A stretch of 64,000 bases of DNA from a bacterium (GCA_037128595.1 JBAXWB010000004.1:62001-126000); one strand, 5' to 3'. Positions 43,024 through 52,474 are shown, counted from the stretch's first letter. The notes: generated from the letters alone by a model not told the origin. Made by a program: numbers and translations.

Positions 43024-46000
43024 GTGAGAGTTTTCCTGACCGAACATCTCGACTTTGTCTACCTGATCTACGGGATGACGTTTATTTTTCTCGCCATGAT
43101 GGCCGGCTCGATGGCGCGGCGGCGAGGCGCCGGCCCTGAGTGGCGGTATTTATGTGCGTTCGGGATCATCCACGGGCTGTATGAATGGCTGGAGATGCTA
43201 TTCCCGGTCGTAGGGGCTTCCGCCTGGTTCCCGGTTCTCCGTGGCGCCGTTTTGACGGGCTCCTTCCTCTGCCTCTTTGAATTCGGCCGGCGGAGCGTCA
43301 TATTCCACTGGAAATGGAAAGCCGGAATCTGGATTTATATTCCCTTCGTTTCGGTGATTATATATGGGGTTCAGTTTGCACCGGAAGACTTCCTTTCCCT
43401 GATCCGTATCTGTCTGGGTTTGCCTGGAGGCCTGTTGGCCGCCCTGGCTTTTTGGCAGAATGGAGTGGTGATACGTCATGACGAGCCGGTTCAGCGGCTT
43501 GAACATATCGCCGCCTCCCTGACGATGGCCGGCTATGCCTTGAGCACGGGCTTGATTGGCCCTCCCGCCCATTTCTGGCCGGCCAATCACATCAATTCAC
43601 ACTGGTTCATGGACGCAACCGGGGTCCCTGTCCAGCTCGCGAGATGCCTGATGGCGGCCCTGATGGTGCTGGCCATCTGGTATGATTACGACCGGTGGAG
43701 ATTCCGTACCCATCAGGCTGATTTCACCCGGCGGGTCAGCTATGTCCGGTTGGTGACGATCCTGTCCGTCAGTCTGGTGATGGTTTCGGGTTGGATTTTA
43801 GTCGAACGCGCTGACCACCAATGTCGCGAAGACTATGCCCGTCGCCTTCAGTCCCTGTCCCGCAGTGGGGCTGCCGCTATTAATCCCCGGGAGGTTCTGG
43901 AATTAAACGGCAACCTATCGGATCTGCGGTCTCCGGCCTATCTCCACTTGCAGCGGCAGTGCGATACGATTTGCGAAGCCGACCCCGCCATCCGCTATGT
44001 CTACCTGATGGCATTAAGGGAGAACACCTTGCGATTCCTGTTGGACGTTGAGCCGCACCGATACGATGCGGAGGTGGCTAAGTCCAATGCCGTCCCTGGC
44101 GAAATATATGCCGACGCGCCACCGGAAATTCTGCAAGTCTTCAAGGCCGGAAAGCCCCTTGTGTCCGCCCCCTATCATGATGCCTGGGGGATGTTTATCT
44201 CGGGCTATGCGCCGATTCATGATGCCAGCACGGGCGCCATCATTGCCGTGTTGGGCATTGATACATCAGGGGGCCAATGGTTGTCCGATATCTCTCGCGC
44301 ACGCCTGTTGAGGCTCCTTCTGACAGGCGGGGCTATTCTGCTGCTCCTGTTATTTGCGGTGATGTGGCAGCGGGAAATTGAGGAATCCCAGGTCCAGCAC
44401 GCGACCGGGCAGCGGATGCAGCTTCAGCAATCCGCCCTGCTGGGCCTTGCCAATTCCCCGTTTGTTGCAGATGGGAATATTTTCATGATGGCCCGGACAG
44501 TGACGCAAGTGACTGCGGAGGTGATTGACGTTGAGCGCGTCGAGCTCTGGCTGAAGGGAAAGGACCATGAGCAATTCCGGGCCGAGAATATCTATCTGGC
44601 CGGAAAAGGGACGCACAGTTCAGGGCAATTTTCCTGCGTTACGGAAGGGTCCCCCTTCCTTAACCTCATGGAGAGCGGGCGCGTCACGCCCTCATCCAAT
44701 TTCCAGAAGGATGAGCGTTTCGGAGTCATGAGAGACGAGTGGGGCCGGGAGGTCCGCGCCGTTTTGGTGGCCCCGCTAAGGGTCTCGGGCCGGTTGACGG
44801 GGTGGTTGACAGCCGTGCAGACCAGCCGATGTCGCAACTGGCTGACGGACGAGATGCGCTTTCTCGCGGAAATGGCGGACCAGGTGGTGCATACCCTTAA
44901 CAATAATGCCCGCCAACTGGCCGCAGCGGCCCAGCAAAAAGACCACGATGAGTTGGAACTCAGGGTACGCGAACGAACCGAGGCCCTATCCCGTAAAAAT
45001 GAAGAACTGTCCAAAGAGATCGCCGAACGGTTCCGCATGGAACGTGAGCAGCGCGATCTGCAGGAGAAGATGCAACAGTCGCAGAAACTTGAAAGCCTCG
45101 GACTGATGGCGGGGGGGATCGCTCATGATTTTAATAACATTTTGATGGCAGTCCTCGGGAATGTTGAGCTGGCGAGGCTTGAAACGCCGGAAGGGACACC
45201 TGTTTATGAATATTTACAGGACATTGACAAGGCCTCCTGTCGTGCCGCAGAACTGGCCCGGCAGATGCTGATCTATTCCGGACGTGGCCATGCCACGGTC
45301 CAGGGCATTGAACTGAATGACATGGTCCGGGATATGACCAGCATGCTGAAAGTGTCACTTGGAAAACGAATTCACATGACCTATGAACTCGAGCAGGGCA
45401 TTCCCTCGGTGGATGGGGATCTGACTCAGATGCGACAGGTCCTGATGAACCTCATCATCAATGCATCTGAAGCGATCGGCAAAGAAAGCGGGCAGATAAC
45501 CGTCCGTACAGGGGTGATCCAGTATGATCAGCAGATGATCGCCGCCCTGTGGTTGAAAGAGGAATTGGAAACGGGAAAATATGTTTTTATGGATGTGATT
45601 GACTCCGGCTGCGGGATGGATGACGCCACGGTAAAGCGTGTTTTTGATCCGTTTTTTACAACCAAGTTTACCGGGCGCGGATTGGGACTGGCGGCCGTGC
45701 TGGGGATCATTAAAGGTCACAATGGAGCCATCGATGTGACCAGTCAGCGAGGAAAGGGGACGCAGTTCCGGATTATCCTCCCAATCGGCCGGCGGGCCAG
45801 CGGCCAACAGAACCCCACGCCTGATGTGGATATACTGAACTGGCGAGGCGAAGGCACGATTCTGCTGGCAGATGATGAGCCGACGATCCGGGCCCTGGCG
45901 CATCGCCTGCTTGAGCGGAGCGGATTTTCTGTCCTGGAAGCCCAGGATGGGAGTGAGGCGATCGAGATTTTCAAGCAGCATCAGCATCGCATCCGTTGTG

Positions 46001-46215
46001 TGATGCTGGATCTGACCATGCCGGACGTGAATGGGAAAGAGGCCTTCGACGGGATCCGGCAGATTGATCCAGCGGCCAAAATCATCCTCTGCAGCGGCTA
46101 TATGGAGGAAAACATGGCGATGAAGTTTCCTGACTGGAACGCCTCCGGATTTCTTCAGAAACCTTATAAATACGAGGCGCTGGTAACCCTTCTGCGAAGG
46201 GTCGTAACCGGTTGA
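43024..46215 (+). CDS. Hybrid sensor histidine kinase/response regulator
   Basis: A 1063-residue membrane kinase. About 1-225: seven or so membrane helices (MASE-like sensor); helix about 240-262; a Cache/PDC-like extracellular domain about 265-420 ending AVLGIDTSGG; helix about 428-447; GAF-like domain about 465-625; coiled coil about 635-690; HisKA with phosphorylated His701 in GLMAGGIAHDFNNIL; HATPase about 795-920 with NLIINASEAI, DSGCGMD and GRGLGLAAV; receiver domain about 945-1060 with Asp996 in MLDLTMP and Lys1047 in LQKPY. GTG start at 43024 lacks a clear ribosome site. The internal receiver implies a phosphorelay to an unlinked partner. The signal is unknown. Confidence 0.9.
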   Translation: MRVFLTEHLDFVYLIYGMTFIFLAMMAGSMARRRGAGPEWRYLCAFGIIHGLYEWLEMLFPVVGASAWFPVLRGAVLTGSFLCLFEFGRRSVIFHWKWKAGIWIYIPFVSVIIYGVQFAPEDFLSLIRICLGLPGGLLAALAFWQNGVVIRHDEPVQRLEHIAASLTMAGYALSTGLIGPPAHFWPANHINSHWFMDATGVPVQLARCLMAALMVLAIWYDYDRWRFRTHQADFTRRVSYVRLVTILSVSLVMVSGWILVERADHQCREDYARRLQSLSRSGAAAINPREVLELNGNLSDLRSPAYLHLQRQCDTICEADPAIRYVYLMALRENTLRFLLDVEPHRYDAEVAKSNAVPGEIYADAPPEILQVFKAGKPLVSAPYHDAWGMFISGYAPIHDASTGAIIAVLGIDTSGGQWLSDISRARLLRLLLTGGAILLLLLFAVMWQREIEESQVQHATGQRMQLQQSALLGLANSPFVADGNIFMMARTVTQVTAEVIDVERVELWLKGKDHEQFRAENIYLAGKGTHSSGQFSCVTEGSPFLNLMESGRVTPSSNFQKDERFGVMRDEWGREVRAVLVAPLRVSGRLTGWLTAVQTSRCRNWLTDEMRFLAEMADQVVHTLNNNARQLAAAAQQKDHDELELRVRERTEALSRKNEELSKEIAERFRMEREQRDLQEKMQQSQKLESLGLMAGGIAHDFNNILMAVLGNVELARLETPEGTPVYEYLQDIDKASCRAAELARQMLIYSGRGHATVQGIELNDMVRDMTSMLKVSLGKRIHMTYELEQGIPSVDGDLTQMRQVLMNLIINASEAIGKESGQITVRTGVIQYDQQMIAALWLKEELETGKYVFMDVIDSGCGMDDATVKRVFDPFFTTKFTGRGLGLAAVLGIIKGHNGAIDVTSQRGKGTQFRIILPIGRRASGQQNPTPDVDILNWRGEGTILLADDEPTIRALAHRLLERSGFSVLEAQDGSEAIEIFKQHQHRIRCVMLDLTMPDVNGKEAFDGIRQIDPAAKIILCSGYMEENMAMKFPDWNASGFLQKPYKYEALVTLLRRVVTG

Positions 46216-46279
46216 ATTTAATTATATGGATTACTGGTGTTGAAAGTGGTAGGCATACGGAAATCAGGAGGCTATGACT

Positions 46280-46708
46280 ATGACGAAAGCTAAGGAACCC
46301 AAAGACCCGAACGATATCCGGGATTCTGATATTGTTTTTGATTGCCCGTTTTGCGGCAAAAGCCTCGCCATTGACTGTCGGGGTGCCGGACTGACCATTG
46401 CATGTCCTGACTGCGATAATAAAATCGAGATCCCCATTCCTGAAGGCATGGATGTCTCGGATATTGATAGTTCGGATGCGGACAAGGCGGTTCGCCTGAT
46501 CCATATGCGCGAAGTGATCTCCAACTCACAACAGCGGATCATGGAGCTGGAGGAAGAGATTAAAGCCATCACGTTACGCCGAGATTCCCTGGAAACCGGC
46601 CGCACTGAAAATGCCCTGCGTTTCGAAGTGATCGGGCGTGAAGTGGAGTCGATTCAGCGTTCGCTTCTGCGCATCAGCGAAGTCCTGAGCAGCGTATCGG
46701 GCACGTAA
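46280..46708 (+). CDS. Small zinc-ribbon/coiled-coil protein
   Basis: About 142 residues. Residues about 20-50 hold a zinc ribbon (FDCPFCGKSLAIDCRG, ACPDCDNKIEIPIP), followed by an acidic stretch and a long predicted coiled coil (QQRIMELEEEIKAITLRRDSLE to EVESIQRSLLRISEVL). ATG at 46280 has AGGAGG 8 bases ahead; ATG at 46274 is too close to it. It lies 64 bases after the hybrid kinase in the same direction. I do not recognise a named family; similar zinc-ribbon plus coiled-coil proteins occur in PVC bacteria. Function unknown. Confidence 0.8.
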   Translation: MTKAKEPKDPNDIRDSDIVFDCPFCGKSLAIDCRGAGLTIACPDCDNKIEIPIPEGMDVSDIDSSDADKAVRLIHMREVISNSQQRIMELEEEIKAITLRRDSLETGRTENALRFEVIGREVESIQRSLLRISEVLSSVSGT

Positions 46709-46724
46709 CCGGGGAGGGGGTGGG

Positions 46725-47903
46725 TCAGCTCAGCGCCGCCATCAACCTGGCTTCCACCGAGGGCCAGGAATAGGTTTCATGCACATAGCGTTGGCCCGCT
46801 TTTCCCATGGCCTCCCGCAGGGCGGGCCGGGTTAACAACAGGGAGAGGGCTTCCTCGAATTCCGGATAGTTCTTGAACCACAGGCCTCCATTTGATTTCC
46901 GGCAGTGGTCCGGCATGACTGCGCCCGCCCCATGGACCAGAACCGGTGTGCCGGCCAGCCAGGACTCGAGAATCACGATACTGAAGCTTTCGTTAACCGA
47001 GGCGTGACAGAAGGCGACCGCCCCCGCCATGGCCTCATGCTTTTCCTGCTCGGTGACAAAGCCCAGGTCCAGAATATGAGGTGCCAACCGGGTCGGTGGA
47101 TCATAGGGGCCGCTTCCCGTCAGGACTAATTTCATATCCACCCCGGTTCGCTCCCGGAAGATATCCAGATAGTCCAACAGGATGGGCGTTCCTTTTAACG
47201 GCTCCCGGCGACCCGAATAGATAATGTACGGGCTGTGCAGCTGATGTCGCTGGCGGAAAGCGGCCGGATCAGCGGTAAACCCCTCGATTCCCATGCCGAC
47301 GACATGCGCCTTGGCGAGGTCAAGATCATACAGGCGTTGTGCCAGATCCCGTTCCGGCTCCGCATTGAATATCCAGCCTTTGACATTCAAGAACATCTCC
47401 CGGACGATTTTCAAGTAGGCGAATGACTCATCATGCAGGCAAGGAAGGAGCAGGGTCTTTTTCGGATGAATCTGGCTGGCGAAATAGACCAGGGCGAAGA
47501 GATACGGGCCCATGATGATCCGGTCATACCGGTGCCCTTCAGACTGGAGGTAGTCATAGAGTGCCCGGCTGTTCACATTGTTCCGTTGCCAGTTCAATTC
47601 CTCATCACGGGTCAACTCCGCATTCCGGCTGATGCGGTTTTGCAGGGTGATGAAAGTGTCCAGGTCACGTCCGGAATCGACGGGAAAGTAATGCACCGTA
47701 ATGCCCGCAATCGAAACGCGGCCGGGCGGGATTTCGTTTTCCCAGGTAAAATGGTTGCGGGCGCAGGTGGTCAGGTAATCGACTTCCCACCCTTTGGCGA
47801 CCAGCCGCTGCGCGAGCTGACGGAGTAGCGTTTCAGCCCCGCCGACGGTCGGGCCTTCAGAGAAGCGGGGTGAGACAAAAGCTATGCGGGGAGGGGTGGA
47901 CAT
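46725..47903 (-). CDS. Family 4-type glycosyltransferase
   Basis: A 392-residue GT-B glycosyltransferase. N-terminal acceptor domain: RIAFVSPRFSEGPTVGGAETLLRQLAQRL and GWEVDYLTTCA. C-terminal sugar-nucleotide domain: PYIIYSGRREPLKGTPILLDYL, LVLTGSGPYDPP, DLGFVTEQEKHEAMAGAVAFCHASVNESFSIVILESWLAGTPVLVHGAG with the E-x7-E-like motif. Sugar and acceptor are unknown. ATG at 47903 shares one base with the previous stop (TGATG), so it is translationally coupled to the coiled-coil protein gene upstream. Confidence 0.9.
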   Translation of the reverse strand: MSTPPRIAFVSPRFSEGPTVGGAETLLRQLAQRLVAKGWEVDYLTTCARNHFTWENEIPPGRVSIAGITVHYFPVDSGRDLDTFITLQNRISRNAELTRDEELNWQRNNVNSRALYDYLQSEGHRYDRIIMGPYLFALVYFASQIHPKKTLLLPCLHDESFAYLKIVREMFLNVKGWIFNAEPERDLAQRLYDLDLAKAHVVGMGIEGFTADPAAFRQRHQLHSPYIIYSGRREPLKGTPILLDYLDIFRERTGVDMKLVLTGSGPYDPPTRLAPHILDLGFVTEQEKHEAMAGAVAFCHASVNESFSIVILESWLAGTPVLVHGAGAVMPDHCRKSNGGLWFKNYPEFEEALSLLLTRPALREAMGKAGQRYVHETYSWPSVEARLMAALS

Positions 47904-48355
47904 CAACCGGGGGGGAGTTGGGACTCCAATTTGACGAGACGGGCCTCGAGGCCTTTGATTTTATCGCGGTATTTCCGGTCAACCTCCTCCGTGGCGGATA
48001 ACAAGAGGCCGTTGACTTGATTCTGCTGAGACCAGAGCCGATAGGTGTAGAACTTCAGCAGGCTCCAGATCGTTTTTTTCAATTTGACCAGAAGCGGAGC
48101 CAATGCGGCCCGCCGTTCGCGGATTTCAAAGTCATTAATGTCGATGAAAACCGCTTCCCGCAGGCTTTCCATATAGAAGTCGAAGAAATTTTCGTCTTTC
48201 TTCATATTCATCAGGTTAAAGCGTTCGGCACGGGCCAGTTGGGCTCCCGCATAAGCGCCAGACTGCATCTTGGCGGCAACCGTTTCCTGGATGTCAGCCA
48301 TGATCCGCTGTACATCCACTCCTTCGGCGCCGATTTCAAACAGTCCAGTGCTCAT
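47903..48355 (-). CDS. Hypothetical helical/coiled-coil protein coupled to a glycosyltransferase
   Basis: 150 residues, highly charged and helical: VDVQRIMADIQETVAAKM, FFDFYMESLREAVFIDINDFEI, RRAALAPLLVKLKKTIWSLLKFYTYRLWSQQNQVNGLLL and a C-terminal coiled coil KYRDKIKGLEARLVKLESQL. Similar small proteins precede methyltransferases or glycosyltransferases in surface-polysaccharide loci. There is no membrane segment. It is coupled to the downstream glycosyltransferase by a one-base overlap and lies 14 bases after the carboxylase operon. No function is assigned. Confidence 0.75.
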   Translation of the reverse strand: MSTGLFEIGAEGVDVQRIMADIQETVAAKMQSGAYAGAQLARAERFNLMNMKKDENFFDFYMESLREAVFIDINDFEIRERRAALAPLLVKLKKTIWSLLKFYTYRLWSQQNQVNGLLLSATEEVDRKYRDKIKGLEARLVKLESQLPPG

Positions 48356-48369
48356 GGGAGATCCGTCGC

Positions 48370-50358
48370 TTACACCTTCTGGATGCTGATCATCGGTTCA
48401 TCCTTTTTAACCGGTGTCCCATGAGTAATCAGCAGGGAGACAATCTTGCACTTATAGGGCGCCTTGATCGGGTTGAAGAGTTTCATGGCTTCAACGATAC
48501 AGACGGTAGCGCCTTCTTCCACGATATCGCCATTCTGGACGAATTCCGGTTTGCCGGGACCCGGCGAGCGATAGAATGTACCATTGAGGGGCGCATTAAT
48601 GCTCGGGCCGGCCACGACCGCCGGCTTGGCGGCCACAGGGGCGGCGGCGGGAGCCGGGGCTGAACCGCCCGCCTTGGGTGCGGCCGCCGTGGTAACGGGC
48701 GCCGCCGCCACAGGGGCAGTCTGGGTGAGCAAGGGGCCGGACGTCACGCCGGCACCATTGATGCTGATGACGCTGCCGCCGTGCTGGATCGTGATTTGAG
48801 AGAAATTCAATGCGCTGATCTTGTCGACCAGGTGCCCGATCTGCTCGTAATCCGAAGTGGCAAGGAACGGGATCGCCGCGGACGCCGCCGGGGCAGGTGC
48901 CGGTTTTTCAGCAGCCTGTTGCTTGGCCAGTTCGACATCGGCCGGAATGGGCGGACGTTGTTCCGGCGGGAGGGCACGCCATTTGAAATAATCAAGGGCG
49001 ACTTCCGGGAAGAGGCAATAGGAAATGATGTCCTCCTCCTTCTTGATCATCTTGGGGTCAACCCCTTCAGTGGCATCAGGCAGCATGGGCTTGAGCAGAT
49101 CTGCCGGACGACCGGTAATGGGTTTTTCGTTCCCCAGGATTTTCTTCATGACGGCTTTATCCATGGGGGCGGGGGACCGGCCATAGAGCCCCAGGGCGTA
49201 ATCCTTGACCTCCTGGGCGACGAGGGAATAGCGTTCGCCGGAAAGGATGTTCATCACGGCCTGAATGCCGATAATCTGGCTGGTCGGGGTGACGAGGGGC
49301 GGGTACCCGAGGTCGGCCCGGACGCGCGGCAGTTCTTCGAACACCTGGTCCAACTTGTCCAGGGCACCCTGCTGCGCCAACTGGCCGCGCAGGTTGGAGA
49401 TCATCCCCCCGGGAATGTGATGCAGCAGCACTTCCGGGTCGATGATATTATCCGATTCGTGCGCCCGGAGCTGGCGGGACGGGGCCAGTTCGACAAAGAA
49501 TTTGCAGACCTGCCGGAGCGCATCCTGATCAAGGTTGGCGTGATAGTGGGTCTCCGAGAAGATGGCCAGCATACTCTCAACCGGCGGTTGCGAGGAAAAG
49601 CCCGCCATGGGGGAAATGGCGCAGTCAATGGCACCTGCACCCGCACGAACCGCTTCCACGTAGGTGGAGGAGGCCATTCCGCTGGTCGCATGGGAGTGAA
49701 CCTGGATCGGGATTTTGGTCTCACGCACCAGGGCGGACACCAGGCGCTCGGCCGCGATGGGGGTCAGGATGCCCGCCATGTCCTTGATACAGAGCGAATC
49801 AATGCCCATGGCGATTTGTTCTTTCGCCACCTTGACATAGAGATCGACCGTATGGACCGGGCTGACGGTGTAACTGATGGTTCCCTGGGCATGACCGCCA
49901 TATTTCTTGACGCATTTAATGGCCTGTTCCAGGTTGCGGGAATCGTTCAGGGCGTCGAAAATACGGAAGATGTCAACCCCATTGGCCACCGCCAACGCCA
50001 CAAAGCGATCGACGACATCATCGGCATAGTTCTTGTAGCCCAGGATATTCTGACCGCGCAGAAGCATTTGAAGGGGGGTCTTCTTGGCATGCGCCTTGAT
50101 TTGGCGCAGGCGCTCCCAGGGGTCTTCCCGGAGGAACCGGAGGCAGACATCAAAGGTGGCGCCGCCCCACACTTCAAGGGAGTAATAGCCGACGTTATCG
50201 ACGACATCGATGATCTTCATGATGTCGCTGGTCCGCATCCGGGTGGCCCAGAGGGATTGGTGGGCATCCCGGAGCGTGGTGTCGGTGATCCGCAGGGGAA
50301 TATGGTTGGCGCTGTCGCGAATGATATCCTGAGCAGTAATCGTCTTTTTCTTAGCCAT
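48370..50358 (-). CDS. OadA/PycB-type carboxyltransferase fused to an AccB-type biotin carrier
   Basis: 662 residues. About 15-290: TIM-barrel carboxyltransferase with LRITDTTLRDAHQSLWATRM, catalytic Lys192 in CIKDMAG and metal His221/His223 (VHSHATSG). About 290-465: conserved post-barrel domain (GGMISNL, PPLVTPTSQIIGIQAV). About 500-535: DYEQIGHLVDKISALNFSQI resembles the N-terminus of AccB. Pro/Ala linker about 540-585. About 587-662: biotinyl domain with GTFYRSPGPGKPEFVQNGD and EAMK (biotin Lys626). The 'GTFYRSP' thumb is a mark of AccB rather than of OadA carriers. It follows accD and accA. It could decarboxylate oxaloacetate or carboxylate pyruvate and pass CO2 to AccDA (inference). Confidence 0.88.
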   Translation of the reverse strand: MAKKKTITAQDIIRDSANHIPLRITDTTLRDAHQSLWATRMRTSDIMKIIDVVDNVGYYSLEVWGGATFDVCLRFLREDPWERLRQIKAHAKKTPLQMLLRGQNILGYKNYADDVVDRFVALAVANGVDIFRIFDALNDSRNLEQAIKCVKKYGGHAQGTISYTVSPVHTVDLYVKVAKEQIAMGIDSLCIKDMAGILTPIAAERLVSALVRETKIPIQVHSHATSGMASSTYVEAVRAGAGAIDCAISPMAGFSSQPPVESMLAIFSETHYHANLDQDALRQVCKFFVELAPSRQLRAHESDNIIDPEVLLHHIPGGMISNLRGQLAQQGALDKLDQVFEELPRVRADLGYPPLVTPTSQIIGIQAVMNILSGERYSLVAQEVKDYALGLYGRSPAPMDKAVMKKILGNEKPITGRPADLLKPMLPDATEGVDPKMIKKEEDIISYCLFPEVALDYFKWRALPPEQRPPIPADVELAKQQAAEKPAPAPAASAAIPFLATSDYEQIGHLVDKISALNFSQITIQHGGSVISINGAGVTSGPLLTQTAPVAAAPVTTAAAPKAGGSAPAPAAAPVAAKPAVVAGPSINAPLNGTFYRSPGPGKPEFVQNGDIVEEGATVCIVEAMKLFNPIKAPYKCKIVSLLITHGTPVKKDEPMISIQKV

Positions 50359-50381
50359 AATCTTTCCTTTCTAAAGTGAAG

Positions 50382-51326
50382 TTATTTAAAGCGTCCCATC
50401 GCCGCGAATTTTTCAAATCGACGGCTGGTCAGTTTTTTAGGAGCGATCTTCTCCAGACTGCTTAAATGCTTAAGGAGGGTTTTGCGCGTGGCTTTCATGG
50501 TCCCCTCATAGTTGCGGTGAGCCCCGCCCACCGGCTCAGGGATGATCTCGTCGATAATCTTCAGTTGAAGTAACGACTTGGCGGTAATTTTGAGGGCATT
50601 TGCGGCTTCGTTCGCCTTGGTGCCATCACGCCAGAGAATGGAGGCGCAGCCTTCCGGCGAAATCACTGAATAGACGGCGTTGGAGAGCATGAGCACCACA
50701 TCGCCCACGCCGATTCCGATGGCGCCGCCACTGCCGCCCTCACCGGTGACCAGCGCGATCACGGGGGTTTTCAACGCGGACATTTCCAGTAGATTGCGGG
50801 CGATTGCCTCGGCCTGGCCCCGCTCCTCGGCATCACGGCCGGGAAACGCGCCCGGGGTATCGATAAACGTCACCACGGGAATGTGGAATTTTTCCGCCAA
50901 TTTCATCAGACGGAGTGCTTTGCGATACCCTTCAGGGCAGGCTTGCCCGAAGTTGCATTTGATTTTTTCATCCAGGTCCCGGCCTTTTTGATGGCCAATG
51001 ACCATGACCCGATGGGTGTCAATCATGGCAAACCCGCCAATCATGCCGTGATCATCGCCGAAAAGACGATCCCCATGGAGTTCAATAAATTCAGAGCAGA
51101 GTCCCTTGATGAAATCACGGATCAGCGGGCGGTCCGGATGCCGGGCGACCTGCACGGTTTGCCAGGGGGTCAGGTTGGCGTAGGTTTCCTTGAGCTTCTC
51201 GGCCCGCTCCAGCTCCAGCCGGTTGAGATCCTTGACCAGTGCCCCCGTCGGTTCAGGGTTTTTGGCCTTGAATTCCTCAATTTTAGCCTCGATATCAGCG
51301 ACCTCTTTTTCAAATTCCAGACTCAT
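50382..51326 (-). CDS. accA: Acetyl-CoA carboxylase carboxyltransferase subunit alpha
   Basis: A 314-residue crotonase-fold subunit that, with AccD, transfers the carboxyl from biotin to acetyl-CoA, forming malonyl-CoA for fatty acid synthesis. Typical blocks: FEKEVADIEAKIEEF at the N-terminus, WQTVQVARHPDRPLIRDFI, GDRLFGDDHGMIGGFA, VMVIGHQKGRD, FIDTPGAFPGRDAEERGQAEAIARNL, GEGGSGGAIGIGVGD and SVISPEGCASILWRD. Normal length. Transcribed between accD and the carboxyltransferase-carrier fusion. accB and accC are not in the window. Confidence 0.96.
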   Translation of the reverse strand: MSLEFEKEVADIEAKIEEFKAKNPEPTGALVKDLNRLELERAEKLKETYANLTPWQTVQVARHPDRPLIRDFIKGLCSEFIELHGDRLFGDDHGMIGGFAMIDTHRVMVIGHQKGRDLDEKIKCNFGQACPEGYRKALRLMKLAEKFHIPVVTFIDTPGAFPGRDAEERGQAEAIARNLLEMSALKTPVIALVTGEGGSGGAIGIGVGDVVLMLSNAVYSVISPEGCASILWRDGTKANEAANALKITAKSLLQLKIIDEIIPEPVGGAHRNYEGTMKATRKTLLKHLSSLEKIAPKKLTSRRFEKFAAMGRFK

Positions 51327-51381
51327 CGTTACTCCATCTGTTAGGGGGTTCGAGTGTACGTTCGACCTGCCAAGGCTGACC

Positions 51382-52224
51382 TCAGCGGCAGCCGGCGTAT
51401 TTCAGAATCTTGAAGAGCATCTCTTTCATGTCTTTGCGATGCACGATCATGTCCACGAAACCGTGGTCTACGAGGTATTCTGCGGTTTGGAAGTCTTCCG
51501 GAAGTTTCTGCTTGATGGTCTCCTCAATGACGCGCCGTCCGGCAAACCCGATGAGGGCGCGGGGCTCGGCGATATGGATATCACCCACCATGGCGTAACT
51601 TGCTGATACCCCGCCAGTTGTGGGGTCTGTCATGATGGAGATATAGGGAAGATTGGCGTCCCTTAACTGGGCCAGGGCCGCACAGGTCTTCGGCATCTGC
51701 ATCAGCGAGACAATGCCTTCATGCATACGTGCCCCTCCTGAAGCCGATACGATAATAAAGGGCAATTTATGCTTAACGGCATACATGGCGGCCAGAAGGA
51801 TTTTTTCCCCTGTTCCGCTGGCCAGACTGCCACCCATGAAACGGAAATCCATGATCGCCAGAGAGACCTTCAGGCCATTGATTTTGCCTGCCCCGGTCAC
51901 CACCGATTCCTTCATCCCCGTCTTTTCGCAGTTTTCAGCCGCCTTTTCGGCGTAGGGCCCCTTGGAATCAGAGAATTTCAGGGGATCGTTCCAGCTGATC
52001 TTAGCGTTCAATTCGACAAAAGAGCCCTCATCCAGCAGTAATTCCGCACGTTCCTGCCAGGTTAAGCGTTCATGGAAATGGCAACGGTCACAAACTTTGA
52101 GATTTTTTTCCCACTCATCCTTATAAATGTGGGCCTTACACGATGGACATTGAATCCAGATTTCCTCTTTTACGGGGGAATCCAGTTTGGCGGCTGTCTT
52201 CTTTGCTTTGGTAAACCAACCCAT
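51382..52224 (-). CDS. accD: Acetyl-CoA carboxylase carboxyltransferase subunit beta
   Basis: A 280-residue subunit with the N-terminal four-Cys zinc finger (Cys26, Cys29, Cys45, Cys48: IQCPSCKAHIY, VCDRCHFH) and the crotonase core: DFRFMGGSLASGTGEKILLA, VSASGGARMHEGIVSLMQM, SIMTDPTTGGVSASYAMVGDI and GFAGRRVIEETI. It partners AccA. First gene of the accD-accA-fusion operon; it is unusual for accD and accA to be followed by an OadA-type gene. No obvious signal for regulation was seen in the leader. Confidence 0.96.
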   Translation of the reverse strand: MGWFTKAKKTAAKLDSPVKEEIWIQCPSCKAHIYKDEWEKNLKVCDRCHFHERLTWQERAELLLDEGSFVELNAKISWNDPLKFSDSKGPYAEKAAENCEKTGMKESVVTGAGKINGLKVSLAIMDFRFMGGSLASGTGEKILLAAMYAVKHKLPFIIVSASGGARMHEGIVSLMQMPKTCAALAQLRDANLPYISIMTDPTTGGVSASYAMVGDIHIAEPRALIGFAGRRVIEETIKQKLPEDFQTAEYLVDHGFVDMIVHRKDMKEMLFKILKYAGCR

Positions 52225-52364
52225 GGGCCGTCAAGCCTCCTTCTACGGTGTTTCAGTTCTCGTTAATGGGGGGAAGTGATACCACGAGAGGGGGAGGGTT
52301 TCAAGGGAAAAGGAGGGGGGCGCCGGGGTGGGGAACAGGGCCCTCCGGAAGGCGCGGGTTTGTG

Positions 52365-52394
52365 TTGCGTCAGGACCGGAACCTCTTCTATTAT
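52365..52394 (+). promoter_or_regulatory. Candidate promoter of apt
   Basis: TTGCGT (52365-52370), an 18-base spacer, then TATTAT (52389-52394). The same TTGCGTCAGG sequence opens the rpmB promoter at 60163. The start site would lie about 80 bases before apt. No gene is seen in 52225-52474. Confidence 0.45.
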
Positions 52395-52474
52395 GGCCCC
52401 CATTCCCAACGGGACGGTATGTGTTAAATGAGTGTGGCGCCGGGATCGGCTGCGTGTTCAAGGAGGCAATCATA

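Noticed and set aside
48781-50379. 532-codon open frame on the plus strand
   Set aside because: It lies exactly antisense to the carboxyltransferase fusion gene, whose protein is clearly recognisable. High GC content keeps antisense frames open; its product shows no family features.
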